64,000 nucleotides of DNA. Origin: JAWLBY01 sp041687455 (GTDB taxonomy: Bacteria > Pseudomonadota > Gammaproteobacteria > Xanthomonadales > Xanthomonadaceae). The stretch covers positions 1 to 64,000 of the forward strand of contig JAWLBY010000002.1 in assembly GCA_041687455.1 (NCBI GenBank). The letters are read 5' to 3'. The notes beneath the pieces are model-generated. The model was not told where the DNA came from. It did not search any database and worked only from the letters and a program-made list of their open reading frames with translations. Below, in pieces: positions 1 through 7,684 of the stretch (its first letter is position 1; each line of letters opens with the position of its first letter). The position numbers were made by a program, and so were the translations under genes.

Positions 1-17
1 ACACGCTTACCCGCCAT

Positions 18-70
18 GTCACTTTCCCTCGCCGTGAACTGCGGGCAATTCTCCGCGCGGGGGAAGTGAC
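18..70. repeat. Inverted repeat next to the truncated ATPase
   Basis: GTCACTTTCCC at 18-28 is complementary, with one extra base, to GGGGGAAGTGAC at 59-70. The stretch carries no open frame and lies just beyond the point where the ATPase reading frame collapses. Ends built from GTCACTT-type repeats occur in some insertion sequences, so this could be the edge of a mobile element lying left of the window. It could equally be a terminator-like hairpin. No transposase is visible, so the identity is inference only. Confidence 0.35.
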
Positions 71-95
71 GAGAAGAACGTCGCTCAGTTACCGC

Positions 96-506
96 TTACA
101 GAACATCGACATTCTCCGAGACTGACAAGGCCGCTAGCTTGCCGACCCCCTTTCTCCCCATTCTCCGCCTAGCTCCGGAACGAGAAAATGAGTCCTGTTC
201 GGTCGATCGTGACACCCCGGCGACATTCAAGTACTTCTTGATCTCACCTGCTTCATACGACATGCCGTGACCATCATCCTCAACGCGGATGTCATCGGCG
301 CCAGAAATGATGTAAACGTTCTTCGCATCGGCGTCATAAGCATTTGCGATAAGTTCTGCCAGAACGTAGTAGATATTTGTGTAGAGGTTCGGACCGAGCA
401 GTTCGAGTATTCGCGGGTCTACGTTCAAACGGTATGTCTTGCGGTTCCCTTTGCGTGACGCGGACTTTCGTCGCTTCTCGCCGGCCTTCCCCTTCGACTT
501 TCTCAT
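96..506 (-). pseudogene. Truncated MORC/GHKL-type ATPase, N-terminal fragment
   Basis: This encodes the ATP-binding part of a GHKL (Hsp90/MutL/MORC-like) ATPase. The N box ELIANAYDADA, the DDGHGMS motif and the GRKGVGKLAAL lid motif are all present in order. The frame then ends after VSENVDVL at about 136 residues, whereas relatives usually continue for several hundred residues with a transducer domain. All three frames stop within about 20 bases there, so one frameshift does not rescue it. The ATG at 506 follows a GGGGGGCGGA ribosome site; a TTG at 530 is the alternative start. It lies 93 bases downstream of the cytosine methyltransferase. MORC-like ATPases are known partners of Dcm-type methylases in restriction-modification islands (Iyer, Abhiman and Aravind). 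Probably inactive. Confidence 0.75.
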
Positions 507-599
507 TCCGCCCCCCAATTTGACCACCAATTTGGCTTTCTCGACGAGCTAAGTATTTCTTGATCTGTATTGGCGACATGGATCGTCGCCATCACTGCG

Positions 600-1652
600 C
601 TATCGCTTCAAGGGGACAGTCACGCCATGTTCAATCAAATGGCCAACAATCGATTGCCCAATCGCGCGAGCCAGTTTCACAGGCACGGCGTTTCCGATAA
701 GACGGCCGAGCACTTTGAACTGAACTGGGTCGCCCTCGCTCAGAAACTGGTATGTCGGCGGAAACCCTTGAAGAATGGCGCCTTCCCGCAATGAGAGCGC
801 TCGCGCCTGCGACGGATGCCCGAAGCGACCGCTTCCATATCCAAAGAACTGCGTCGTCAACGTTGGAGCCGGCTCATCCCATCTCATCCTGCCGTAGACG
901 CCAGAGTAAGAACGACCTGTGCTCTTGCGATGGCATCCTGCAACAAGTTGCTTGGGCCAGTCGCTCCATGAGCCTCCAGGTTTGGACGCCCTTATTCGCT
1001 TGTAATTGAGTGGGGATAGCCCCGCCGCCGCGTGCAGCGGATCCAATCTGTTCTGCGCGCCATGCTTTAGCCGCGGCAGGCCCTTGAGAACATCGCGAAC
1101 GGTTCTAAAATCAGCCGCTCCGTCCGGTTGAATTCGTATCGGGCCGAACCTCGACGCGAGGAGCACGGTTCGTCTTCTTCGCTGCGCGAGACCGAAACGC
1201 GAACACTCAACAACGTCATGCCACACGTGATACCCGTGGAGGCGTAACGTCGCGACGAAATCTAGAAACACCGAGTGTTTCGTAACGGCAGGCACATTCT
1301 CCATTGTCACGATATGTGGCAACGTATCCGCGACCAAACGTCCGAAATGCGTGAGCAGTCCCCACCGGTGCGTCCCGACTGTCTCGTAGCGCTGGGAGTA
1401 GCTAGAGAACGGTTGACATGGAGCGCAACCTGCTAGCACTCGGACGTCCGACTCACCGAACCACGACATCAGCTCAGCACCGCTGAGCGTCGCCACGTCC
1501 CGAGCATGGAACGAAGCACCTCTATTGTTGGTCTCGAACGGGAAACGGCAGGCCTCGTCCAAGTCCACGCCCGCAACTACCGGCACGCCTGCGGCAATCA
1601 AACCGTGAGTTAAGCCGCCGGCTCCGCAAAAGAGATCAACACAACTCACCAC
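600..1652 (-). CDS. dcm: DNA (cytosine-5-)-methyltransferase
   Basis: Transfers a methyl group from S-adenosylmethionine to C5 of cytosine in DNA. The 350 residues hold the conserved order of motifs: SAM-binding DLFCGAGG at 6-13, catalytic PCQPFS with Cys79, ENVPAV near 118-123, QRRRR near 157-161, and GNAVPV near the C-terminus. It is therefore full length, with a target-recognition region between motifs VIII and IX. The start is one of two adjacent GTG codons. Its base composition is clearly AT-richer than the rest of the window, and a truncated MORC-like ATPase follows on the same strand. This suggests the modification half of a laterally acquired restriction-modification island. No restriction endonuclease is visible, so it may be an orphan methylase. 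The target site cannot be read from sequence. Confidence 0.93.
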   Translation of the reverse strand: MVSCVDLFCGAGGLTHGLIAAGVPVVAGVDLDEACRFPFETNNRGASFHARDVATLSGAELMSWFGESDVRVLAGCAPCQPFSSYSQRYETVGTHRWGLLTHFGRLVADTLPHIVTMENVPAVTKHSVFLDFVATLRLHGYHVWHDVVECSRFGLAQRRRRTVLLASRFGPIRIQPDGAADFRTVRDVLKGLPRLKHGAQNRLDPLHAAAGLSPLNYKRIRASKPGGSWSDWPKQLVAGCHRKSTGRSYSGVYGRMRWDEPAPTLTTQFFGYGSGRFGHPSQARALSLREGAILQGFPPTYQFLSEGDPVQFKVLGRLIGNAVPVKLARAIGQSIVGHLIEHGVTVPLKR

Positions 1653-1777
1653 GTCAACGCTCCACTGATACTCGTTTGCATGCGCTTAACCTAGGTAGGA
1701 AGAGCTCTCAACTCGGCGACTGCCGCGATCGTGTCGAACTCGCTTGAGCAGGATTGTAGAGAGACTGCTAATTTTTC

Positions 1778-2521
1778 TCACGGCTGCGCGATCAAGGCTG
1801 CCATGCCGGCGAGGCAGCGTAGATCGTCGATCCGGGTGGGGGGGGCACGCCAAGCTACGGGTCGGGGCGGCTGCGCCCCTGCGCGTGCTTGGGCCAAGGG
1901 GCGTGTTTCGATCCAATCGGGAAGCGCAATGCCTTGCCGTCGACCGTCGACGGTGACGGTCGCGGCCTCCTTTCCGCCGCCCTTTGGCTTGCGGCGCGAC
2001 TTCGATTCGATCGTCCACACGCAGCTCGGGCCGATCACGACGTGGTCGATGTCGAAACCGTCGCCGGCCACGTTGTGGACGATGTGATAGCCCTTCGCGT
2101 ACAGCGGCGTGAGCTCCTGCGCCGTGGCGAGTTCGGCATACAGGCCGTCGCTGAGCTGGCGGCGGCGCTCGGCGTTCCTGTGTACGCGCGTCGCGCTGTA
2201 AGCGATGAAGCCGATAAGCGCGACCAGCAGGGTCGCGTCGAACGCGGTGAAGCGGACGTCACTCAGGTCGACCCGCGATGCAAGCCACACAGCGACGAAC
2301 GCCGGCCCGAGCATGGTCAGCATCGCGACGTTGTCACCGAAGCTCTCTTCAAGCGCAGCAATCTGGCTGCGAGCACGCTCGCCGGGAAAGTGGCGCACTG
2401 AGAATGTCATTGGTGATCGGCGGCGCGTGCGGGTGCGCCACCATTTCAGCGGCAACGCGATCGCAAGGAACAGGCCGATTGTCGCCAGTATCGCGGCGTG
2501 TGGAATGAGCACTCTCAGCAT
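1778..2521 (-). CDS. NERD-domain membrane protein, C-terminus probably lost
   Basis: Three hydrophobic segments (about residues 5-28, 68-84 and 92-112) precede a NERD (nuclease-related) domain. That domain shows the GYHIVHNV, DIDHVVIGP and WTIESKS blocks at about 145-175. NERD proteins are predicted nucleases, mostly of unknown role. After PLAQARA, near residue 205, the sequence turns into Pro/Arg-rich low-complexity residues and stops. The VxPVLxFPGW-like end common in the family is absent, so the 3-prime end is probably truncated or frameshifted; a run of eight C bases lies there. The break sits beside the AT-rich island carrying the methylase. The start is the ATG at 2521. Function is uncertain. 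Confidence 0.6.
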   Translation of the reverse strand: MLRVLIPHAAILATIGLFLAIALPLKWWRTRTRRRSPMTFSVRHFPGERARSQIAALEESFGDNVAMLTMLGPAFVAVWLASRVDLSDVRFTAFDATLLVALIGFIAYSATRVHRNAERRRQLSDGLYAELATAQELTPLYAKGYHIVHNVAGDGFDIDHVVIGPSCVWTIESKSRRKPKGGGKEAATVTVDGRRQGIALPDWIETRPLAQARAGAQPPRPVAWRAPPTRIDDLRCLAGMAALIAQP

Positions 2522-2663
2522 TGCAAACGCCTAGTTCGACACGGTGCGGCTGCGCAGAGTTCGTGCAGCGATCGCTGCGACACGCCTTGGTGCGTGGCCA
2601 TCAATGGCCCGCGTGCGCGACAGCGCGCCCCATCAACGGATGTTCGCAGCTGAGTCGCATGTC

Positions 2664-2696
2664 GTCTGTCGGGAACTCCCCACACGCGTGTAGGAA
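2664..2696. repeat. Duplicated intergenic block A, copy 1
   Basis: This block matches 4014-4048 closely. Both begin GTCTGTC and carry AACTCCCCACA followed by GCGTGT. Copy 2 is a fuller palindrome (CTCCCCACAGGCGTGTGGGGAG), which could fold as a hairpin. The paired position on both flanks of one gene suggests duplication of an intergenic unit. Confidence 0.6.
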
Positions 2697-2802
2697 TCTC
2701 GGCGCCTTGATGGATGGCGATGCGGTTCGCGGCCTCAGGCCGGTCGGATGGTGCATTGGTTTCCCCCTGTAGTCGGCGCGCGCTGCGCGCTTGCTGGGTG
2801 AA

Positions 2803-2833
2803 GTGTCGCGACAAGGCGATTTATCGCAGGCCG
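2803..2833. repeat. Duplicated intergenic block B, copy 1
   Basis: This is identical to 4144-4174 at 28 of 31 positions. It contains the perfect palindrome TGTCGCGACA and the dyad GCGAT-TT-ATCGC. The dyads suggest a protein-binding site or small hairpins, and the block reads into the end of the DUF2235 gene. Confidence 0.65.
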
Positions 2834-2844
2834 CGGTCCGCGAG

Positions 2845-3927
2845 TCACTCATTCCCCCTGCGATCCCCCGCCCGCCGAAACCACTCCCGCAATCCCCGCG
2901 GCCGATAGCGCGGATCCGCATCCCACCGCAGCAACGCGCTCTCGTGCACGTGCTGGGTCGGATCGCGCCCGCGGTCCTGCTCGGCTTCGCCGCGTACGCG
3001 GCGGGTTGATTCGCCGATCTCGCGGTCGATGCCGCGGGTGAGTCGGTACAGGCCGGTCTTGGATTGGGTGATCGGGGCGTGCGGGTTGGGGGTGATCGGG
3101 TGGGCGTCGATCGCATCGCCGTCGAACACGAGGCCGGCGGCGCTGGCCTGGTCGATCATCCATTGCAGGGTGAGGTCGGACAGGCCGCGTTCGGCGTAGC
3201 CGCCGCCGATGTCGCTGTGCACGCCGGGGAACCACATCTGCACGACGGTCTGGCCGGGTTTCGGCTGGTATTCCCACAGCGTGGGCTTGAACGGGGTGCG
3301 GCGCTCGTCGATCGCGAGCGCGTGCGCGGCGTGGCGCACCGAGCCGCTGAGTTCGGTGTCGTGGAACTGGTGCTTGCCGCGGGTGAGCGAGCGCAGGCCG
3401 CGGATCGGGATGCCGAGCGCGCCGACGGTGTCCCACACGCCGATGAAGCGGATCTCGGTGCGCTGCAGGCCGCCGATCGCGTGGCGCTCGCGGAAGCGGG
3501 TGGGGGCGGGTTCGTCGGGGCCGTCGTCGCTGCGGTACAGCGCGAGCGCGTCGGCGTACTTCAGCACGTGGCGGCGCTCGAGGATGCCGGTCTTGCGGAT
3601 CATGCCGGCGATGCTGCGGGCGGTGAACGCGCCGCGCGAGAAGCCGAACAGGTGGATCTCGTCGCCGGGGGCGTAGTTGGCGACGAGGAAGCGGTAGGCG
3701 TCGAACAGGTTGTCTTCGAGGCCGTTGCCGAACGCGCCGCCGGTGAAGCGGTCGAGCGCGTTGCCGGTGCCGACGCCCTGGCTGTAGAACACGATCTGCG
3801 GGATGTCGCCGTCGCGCTTGGCGAGGCGAAAGGCGAGGCGCACGACGTTGGTGGGGCAGGGCTGGCCGTCGACCGCGTGGTCGGCGCGGTTCCAGGTGCC
3901 GTCGCAGCAGATGATCAGACGCTTCAT
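2845..3927 (-). CDS. DUF2235 alpha/beta-hydrolase (Tle1-like phospholipase fold)
   Basis: A predicted serine hydrolase of 360 residues. It opens with the family signature LIICCDGTWN. The nucleophile elbow FGFSRGAFTAR supplies the serine, and GVWDTVGALG and GVHSDIGGGY give the likely Asp and His. DUF2235 is the catalytic domain of type VI secretion phospholipase effectors of the Tle1 group, but stand-alone chromosomal copies are common. No Vgr, PAAR or immunity gene is next to it, so an effector role is not supported here. The ATG at 3927 is chosen because it begins the conserved domain and follows a GGGGGG ribosome site; the frame is open about 70 codons further upstream without family similarity. 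Duplicated intergenic modules flank the gene on both sides. Confidence 0.8.
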   Translation of the reverse strand: MKRLIICCDGTWNRADHAVDGQPCPTNVVRLAFRLAKRDGDIPQIVFYSQGVGTGNALDRFTGGAFGNGLEDNLFDAYRFLVANYAPGDEIHLFGFSRGAFTARSIAGMIRKTGILERRHVLKYADALALYRSDDGPDEPAPTRFRERHAIGGLQRTEIRFIGVWDTVGALGIPIRGLRSLTRGKHQFHDTELSGSVRHAAHALAIDERRTPFKPTLWEYQPKPGQTVVQMWFPGVHSDIGGGYAERGLSDLTLQWMIDQASAAGLVFDGDAIDAHPITPNPHAPITQSKTGLYRLTRGIDREIGESTRRVRGEAEQDRGRDPTQHVHESALLRWDADPRYRPRGLREWFRRAGDRRGNE

Positions 3928-4013
3928 TCGGCCCCCCGCTCGCACCGCGCCGGCCGCTGTGCGGGCCGGGGCGGGTGATCCCGTTGGCGATGGTGGCAGG
4001 CATTGGCGTGTGT

Positions 4014-4048
4014 GTCTGTCCGGAAACTCCCCACAGGCGTGTGGGGAG
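4014..4048. repeat. Duplicated intergenic block A, copy 2
   Basis: Second copy of the 2664-2696 block. Its near-perfect palindrome, CTCCCCACA with GCGTGTGGGGAG, can form a stable hairpin upstream of the DUF2235 gene. Confidence 0.6.
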
Positions 4049-4143
4049 GGGCAGGCTGCGGCGGTCGGCGGGCGGCGTTGGCGGGCGGTGGGTGGGGCGG
4101 CACAGCAGGGTTCTCCGGCATGCAGTCGGCGCTTGACCATCAG

Positions 4144-4174
4144 GTGTCGCGAGTGGGCGATTTATCGCAGGCCG
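4144..4174. repeat. Duplicated intergenic block B, copy 2
   Basis: Second copy of the 2803-2833 block, differing at three adjacent positions. The GCGAT-TT-ATCGC dyad is conserved, while the TGTCGCGACA palindrome is lost. Confidence 0.65.
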
Positions 4175-4465
4175 GGCCGCGCGCGCGCGGCGGGCCGCTG
4201 CGGCGGACGGCATCGCGGATGCCCCGTAGAATCGCCGCCTTGCGGTGTCTCGCTGCGCTGATCATGGCCCCTGCCGTCGTCACTGCGGCTGCGTGCCCGA
4301 TGTGCGGCACCGCCGCGCCCGCCAGACCGCATGGGCGCCGTCGCCGGGTCCCGCCGTGCATGCATCCGGAGCGACGCTCGGCATTCGCGGGCCGGCGCCG
4401 GTACACTAGCGGGCCGGATTCCGATCGCGCCCGTTCAGCACGCCGCGACCGGTCGCCGCGCTCAC

Positions 4466-4555
4466 GGAGAGATGGCCGAGTGGTTTAAGGCAGCGGTCTT
4501 GAAAACCGCCGTGGTAGCGATACCACCGTGGGTTCGAATCCCACTCTCTCCGCCA
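4466..4555 (+). tRNA. tRNA-Ser(TGA)
   Basis: The seven-base acceptor arm GGAGAGA pairs with TCTCTCC, followed by discriminator G and an encoded CCA. The anticodon loop CTTGAAA carries TGA. A long variable arm (GTGGTAGCGATACCAC) is typical of class II serine tRNAs, and the T arm GGGTTCGAATCCC is perfect. Confidence 0.97.
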
Positions 4556-4639
4556 TTTCCAGGCCCGTGCGTGTCGTGCCTGCGACGGGCCTGCTGGTCG
4601 GTTGCCCCGACGTATCAGCCGAATTGACCTGCACACGGG

Positions 4640-5455
4640 TCACGCCAGTCCTTCCCCATGCGGCTCCCGCGAATCGATTCCCGGCGACCTGGCGTCGGTG
4701 GCAGCGCGCATCCGCCAGCCGATCGCGGTCGCGAGACTGATCCACAGCGCCGTATAGACCCACCACAGCGTCACCAGCGAGTCGCCCGAGAACCACTGGA
4801 ACACCGCGCCGGCGCCGATGCCGTTGACCGCCGTGTGCAGCACCATGCAGACGACGATGTTGCCTCCCGAGCGCTCGTACAGCCATGCAAGGACCACCGA
4901 CGCGGCCATCACGTTGATGACGAATGCCGGCAGGATCGATGGCGGGAACTCCTCGAACATGACCGGGATGTGCCAGATCGACCACACCACGCCCAGCAAC
5001 AACGAGGCGGTCAGCAGCCCGAAGCGTTTTCTGAGCATCGGCAGCAGGTATCCGCGCCAGCCCGGTTCTTCGCCGAGGCTCACGAAGAACATGAAGAACG
5101 CGAAGCGGAGCGCCAGTTCTTCGGCGTTCACGTGAGGCTCCATCCGGGCGCCGAGCGCGACGGCGATTCCGGCGGCTCCACCCACCATGACTGCCGGCAG
5201 CAGAACTGCCGTGGCATACCAGCGCGGCGCTGCCCGGACCGTGACCATCCGGCGCAACAGATCCTTGACGCCGTCGCGGCCGACCGTCAGTCCGAGCACG
5301 ATCAGCGCGGCGACCAGCGGGCCCAGCGGGTTGACGCCGCTTGCCTCGACGCCGGTCAGCGCCAGCATCGCCGGATACCAGGAAAGCAGCATGGCCAACG
5401 GCACGAACAGGACCAGCGGCCTGTTGCGGAACGTGGATCGGAGCGTTGCGAACAT
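4640..5455 (-). CDS. CPBP-family intramembrane metalloprotease
   Basis: A 271-residue polytopic membrane protein with six to eight hydrophobic segments. The CPBP (CAAX protease and bacteriocin-processing) signature is present: GEEPGWRGYLLP supplies the EExxxR motif near residues 129-134, WSIWHIPVMF supplies the second histidine motif, and LHTAVNG the third. Family members cleave within membranes or confer bacteriocin self-immunity; the substrate here is unknown. It stands alone between tRNA-Ser and a divergent BrkB-family gene. An FNR/Anr-type palindrome lies 84 bases upstream, which may place it under oxygen control. Confidence 0.85.
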   Translation of the reverse strand: MFATLRSTFRNRPLVLFVPLAMLLSWYPAMLALTGVEASGVNPLGPLVAALIVLGLTVGRDGVKDLLRRMVTVRAAPRWYATAVLLPAVMVGGAAGIAVALGARMEPHVNAEELALRFAFFMFFVSLGEEPGWRGYLLPMLRKRFGLLTASLLLGVVWSIWHIPVMFEEFPPSILPAFVINVMAASVVLAWLYERSGGNIVVCMVLHTAVNGIGAGAVFQWFSGDSLVTLWWVYTALWISLATAIGWRMRAATDARSPGIDSREPHGEGLA

Positions 5456-5538
5456 GATTTCGTCTCCCGGAGGCGGACTGGCGGTTGCGCCACCACCGAT
5501 CAGACGCAGCGGGCTGGCACCGCGTTTATTTGCCGCGC

Positions 5539-5552
5539 TTGATCCAGATCAA
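5539..5552. promoter_or_regulatory. Perfect FNR/Anr-type box
   Basis: TTGATCCAGATCAA matches the consensus TTGAT-N4-ATCAA at every defined base. The symmetry extends outward to CGCTTGATC-CA-GATCAAGCG. It sits in the divergent promoter region, 84 bases upstream of the CPBP protease start and 157 bases upstream of the BrkB-family start. Which gene it serves cannot be told from position alone. Confidence 0.6.
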
Positions 5553-5708
5553 GCGGCCGGTCGATCGGGTCGGCTCGGTAGCTGCGCGGCGGGCGGCCAC
5601 CACGCCACCGTCGCCGCAGGCGGTGGCACGCCTGTGCGGCGTGCAGTTCAGCCGTCCGACGGCAGCATGGTCGCCGCCGGTTGATGGCGAACAGGTCACG
5701 GAGGACGG

Positions 5709-6665
5709 ATGTCGATCAAGCAGCGGATGAGCCGGCTCGCGCAGCGGATATCGCGTTCGGCCCCGGCCGAGGTCGGACGCAGGATCGGCGAGCATTCGGT
5801 GATGTCGTTGTCGGCCGCACTGTCGTATTACACGATCGTGTCGCTGGCGCCGCTGGTGGTGCTGCTGTTGTGGCTGACGACGATGCTGTATCCGTCGGCG
5901 CAGCAGGAATTCTACGATCAGGTGACTTCGCTGGCCGGCAGCCAGGTCGAGAACGCGGTGCGGACGGTGGTCAGCAACGCCGAGCAGACCCCGGGTCTCG
6001 GTTCGATGGCGGCGCTGTTCGGAACGCTGGCGCTGGTGTTCGCCGCGTCGATCGTGTTCGGCCAACTGCAGCTTGCGCTGAACCGGATCTTCGGCAGCCC
6101 TTCGGTGGCGGCCCAGGGCGTCTGGGCCTGGTTCCGCAAGCGGCTGCTGTCGCTTGGCATGGTGTTCGGGCTCGGTTTCCTGCTGCTCGTATCGATGATC
6201 GCGCACGCCGGCATGGAGCTGGTCGCCGATCGACTGCCGGGCGCCGTGCCGAACATCGTGTCGGTGGTCGGTTTCGTGCTTTACACGCTGGTGTTCGCGG
6301 CGATCTACCGGTTCGTGCCGGACTGCCCGGTCAGCGGGCGGCTGTCGCTGATCGGCGGTGCGATGACCGCGCTGCTGTTCGTTGTCGGCCGCTACCTGAT
6401 CGGACTGTACCTCGGCCGTGCATCGACGGGCTCGGCCTACGGCCCGGCCGGCGGACTGGTCGTGATGCTGGTCTGGATCTACTACTGCGCGGTGGTGTTC
6501 TTCATCGGCGCGGTCGCGACCGCGGTGATGGAACGTCGGATGCAGGTGCGGGCACAGCGGCAGCGCTACGCGGGCACGCCGGAGGATCGCCGCATCATCG
6601 ATCGGCGGCGGGTTCCGGATCGCCGCCACGCCGACGATTCCATCGGCGGGATGCAGCCGGCCTGA
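5709..6665 (+). CDS. YihY/BrkB-family inner membrane protein
   Basis: 318 residues with six predicted membrane segments and the family hallmark SLSAALSYYTIVSLAPLVV near residues 33-51. The conserved GPAGGLVVMLVWIYY block lies near 258-272. The hydrophilic tail is rich in Arg and Asp (RRIIDRRRVPDRR). Members were once called ribonuclease BN by mistake; their true function, perhaps transport or envelope-related, is not settled. It is divergent from the CPBP gene, with an FNR-type box between them, and convergent with the TPR gene downstream. Confidence 0.88.
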   Translation: MSIKQRMSRLAQRISRSAPAEVGRRIGEHSVMSLSAALSYYTIVSLAPLVVLLLWLTTMLYPSAQQEFYDQVTSLAGSQVENAVRTVVSNAEQTPGLGSMAALFGTLALVFAASIVFGQLQLALNRIFGSPSVAAQGVWAWFRKRLLSLGMVFGLGFLLLVSMIAHAGMELVADRLPGAVPNIVSVVGFVLYTLVFAAIYRFVPDCPVSGRLSLIGGAMTALLFVVGRYLIGLYLGRASTGSAYGPAGGLVVMLVWIYYCAVVFFIGAVATAVMERRMQVRAQRQRYAGTPEDRRIIDRRRVPDRRHADDSIGGMQPA

Positions 6666-6686
6666 GCCGGCTGCCCGGAAGCTGCG

Positions 6687-7538
6687 TCAGTCCTCGATCT
6701 GGGACTTCGCGAATTCGACGTCGAGGCGTTCCATCGCATCCTTCGGCTTGAGCTTCGACGCCTTCTCGTAGGCCGCGGCGGCTTCGTCTTCCTTCTTGCT
6801 GCCGTACAGCAGCATCAGCCCGTTGCCGTATTCGATGTGAGCGATCGGCGAGTCCGGCGTCAGCTTCAGGGCGGTCTTCAGGTGCTGTTCGCCGGTGGCG
6901 GCCTTGGCGCCATAGGTCAGCCCGCCGATCATCGCGCCGACCTTGTTGATGATCTCGCAGTGGTAGAGGCCGAGCGCGGTATGCGCTTCGGCATGCTTCG
7001 GCGCCAGTTTCAGCGTGGCGTCGAGGCTTTCCCTGACCTTGCCGGCCAGACCCTGCGCCAGTGCCTTGGCGATCGACAGACCCTGGCTGTAGCGGCCGAG
7101 CGCGAAAGCGCGGCGATAGTGCGCACTGGCGTCGTTCGGCAACGCGGCGAGTGCGGCGTCGGCCATCGCGGCGAGTTGTTCGTAGCGGGCGAGCTGCGCT
7201 TTCTCGTCGTCGACCAGGTAGGTCGCGTGGATGCCGCCGGCCTTGATCGCGACCGATGCGCCGAGTGGCCCGAGCTTTTCGCCGGCTTCGAAGGCCGCCT
7301 GGAATGCGCCGCGGTGGAAGTCGCGCCAGGCCGCTTGCAGCGTGGCGGCAATCGCGCCGGCGGCGGCCGGTTTGCCGAGCGCCGGATGCCGCTTCAGCAG
7401 GGCTCCGATGTGGGTTTCGTCCGGAAACGGCTCGCAGTCGCCGGCATGCAGCTTCGACCAGGCACGTTCGAGCTTGTCGCCGGCATAGTCGAATGCCTTG
7501 TCGTCGTGCGGAAACCTGGCCCAGGCCTTCTTCGCCAT
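6687..7538 (-). CDS. TPR-repeat protein of unknown function
   Basis: A soluble 283-residue protein without a signal peptide. Its C-terminal half reads as helical tetratricopeptide-like repeats (VRESLDATLKLAPKHAEAHT near 170-190, then HLKTALKLTPDSPIAHIEYG). The N-terminal half, starting MAKKAWARFPHDDKAFDYAG, has no motif I recognise. TPR proteins are scaffolds, so no reaction is implied. The ATG at 7538 is preferred over an ATG six codons upstream because it follows CAGGGGGATGCG. It is divergent from the phasin gene. Confidence 0.7.
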   Translation of the reverse strand: MAKKAWARFPHDDKAFDYAGDKLERAWSKLHAGDCEPFPDETHIGALLKRHPALGKPAAAGAIAATLQAAWRDFHRGAFQAAFEAGEKLGPLGASVAIKAGGIHATYLVDDEKAQLARYEQLAAMADAALAALPNDASAHYRRAFALGRYSQGLSIAKALAQGLAGKVRESLDATLKLAPKHAEAHTALGLYHCEIINKVGAMIGGLTYGAKAATGEQHLKTALKLTPDSPIAHIEYGNGLMLLYGSKKEDEAAAAYEKASKLKPKDAMERLDVEFAKSQIED

Positions 7539-7605
7539 CGCATCCCCCTGTTGCATCCGGTTCGAGCTGCGCCGACCACCCGGCCGGCATTGCCAGTGCT
7601 GGCAT

Positions 7606-7627
7606 CGCTAGTGTGTTTGTTCTAGCG
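7606..7627. promoter_or_regulatory. Dyad upstream of phasin gene 1 (shared with phasin 2)
   Basis: CGCTAG-N10-CTAGCG with spacer TGTGTTTGTT, about 58 bases before the phasin start. The same arms, with 8 of 10 spacer bases identical and in the same orientation relative to the gene, occur upstream of the second phasin gene (15544-15565). I found no third copy in the window. This suggests a common operator or promoter element. Confidence 0.65.
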
Positions 7628-7684
7628 CGCATTCCTAGCATACGCGACGACGCCAAACCCGCGTATTCGACAACGAGGTTCACC

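Larger units (their letters stand above)
2522..2844. other. Intergenic stretch with first copy of a duplicated module
   Basis: No convincing gene lies here. The stretch holds two short blocks that recur on the other side of the DUF2235 gene. One block is at 2664-2696, containing the palindromic core CCCCACACGCGTG. The other is at 2803-2833, containing the dyads TGTCGCGACA and GCGATTTATCGC. Between them is only unrecognisable GC-rich sequence. The blocks are likely intergenic repeats or regulatory sites. Confidence 0.6.
3928..4465. other. Intergenic stretch with second copy of the duplicated module
   Basis: This lies between the DUF2235 start and tRNA-Ser. It holds the second copies of blocks A (4014-4048) and B (4144-4174). 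A short frame from 4220 has a signal-peptide-like beginning and CPMC, but runs into the tRNA without a stop, so I do not call it a gene. Nothing else is recognisable. Confidence 0.55.

Noticed and set aside
2035..2262. Minus-strand Ser/Thr/Arg-rich frame inside the NERD gene
   Set aside because: It is an out-of-frame shadow without a ribosome site or similarity.
2845..3927. DUF2235 protein as a type VI secretion effector
   Set aside because: No VgrG, PAAR, Hcp, adaptor or immunity gene is adjacent. The domain alone does not prove secretion.
4220..4488. Short plus-strand frame with a signal-peptide-like start and CPMC motif upstream of tRNA-Ser
   Set aside because: It runs into the tRNA without a stop and has no ribosome site or recognisable family.
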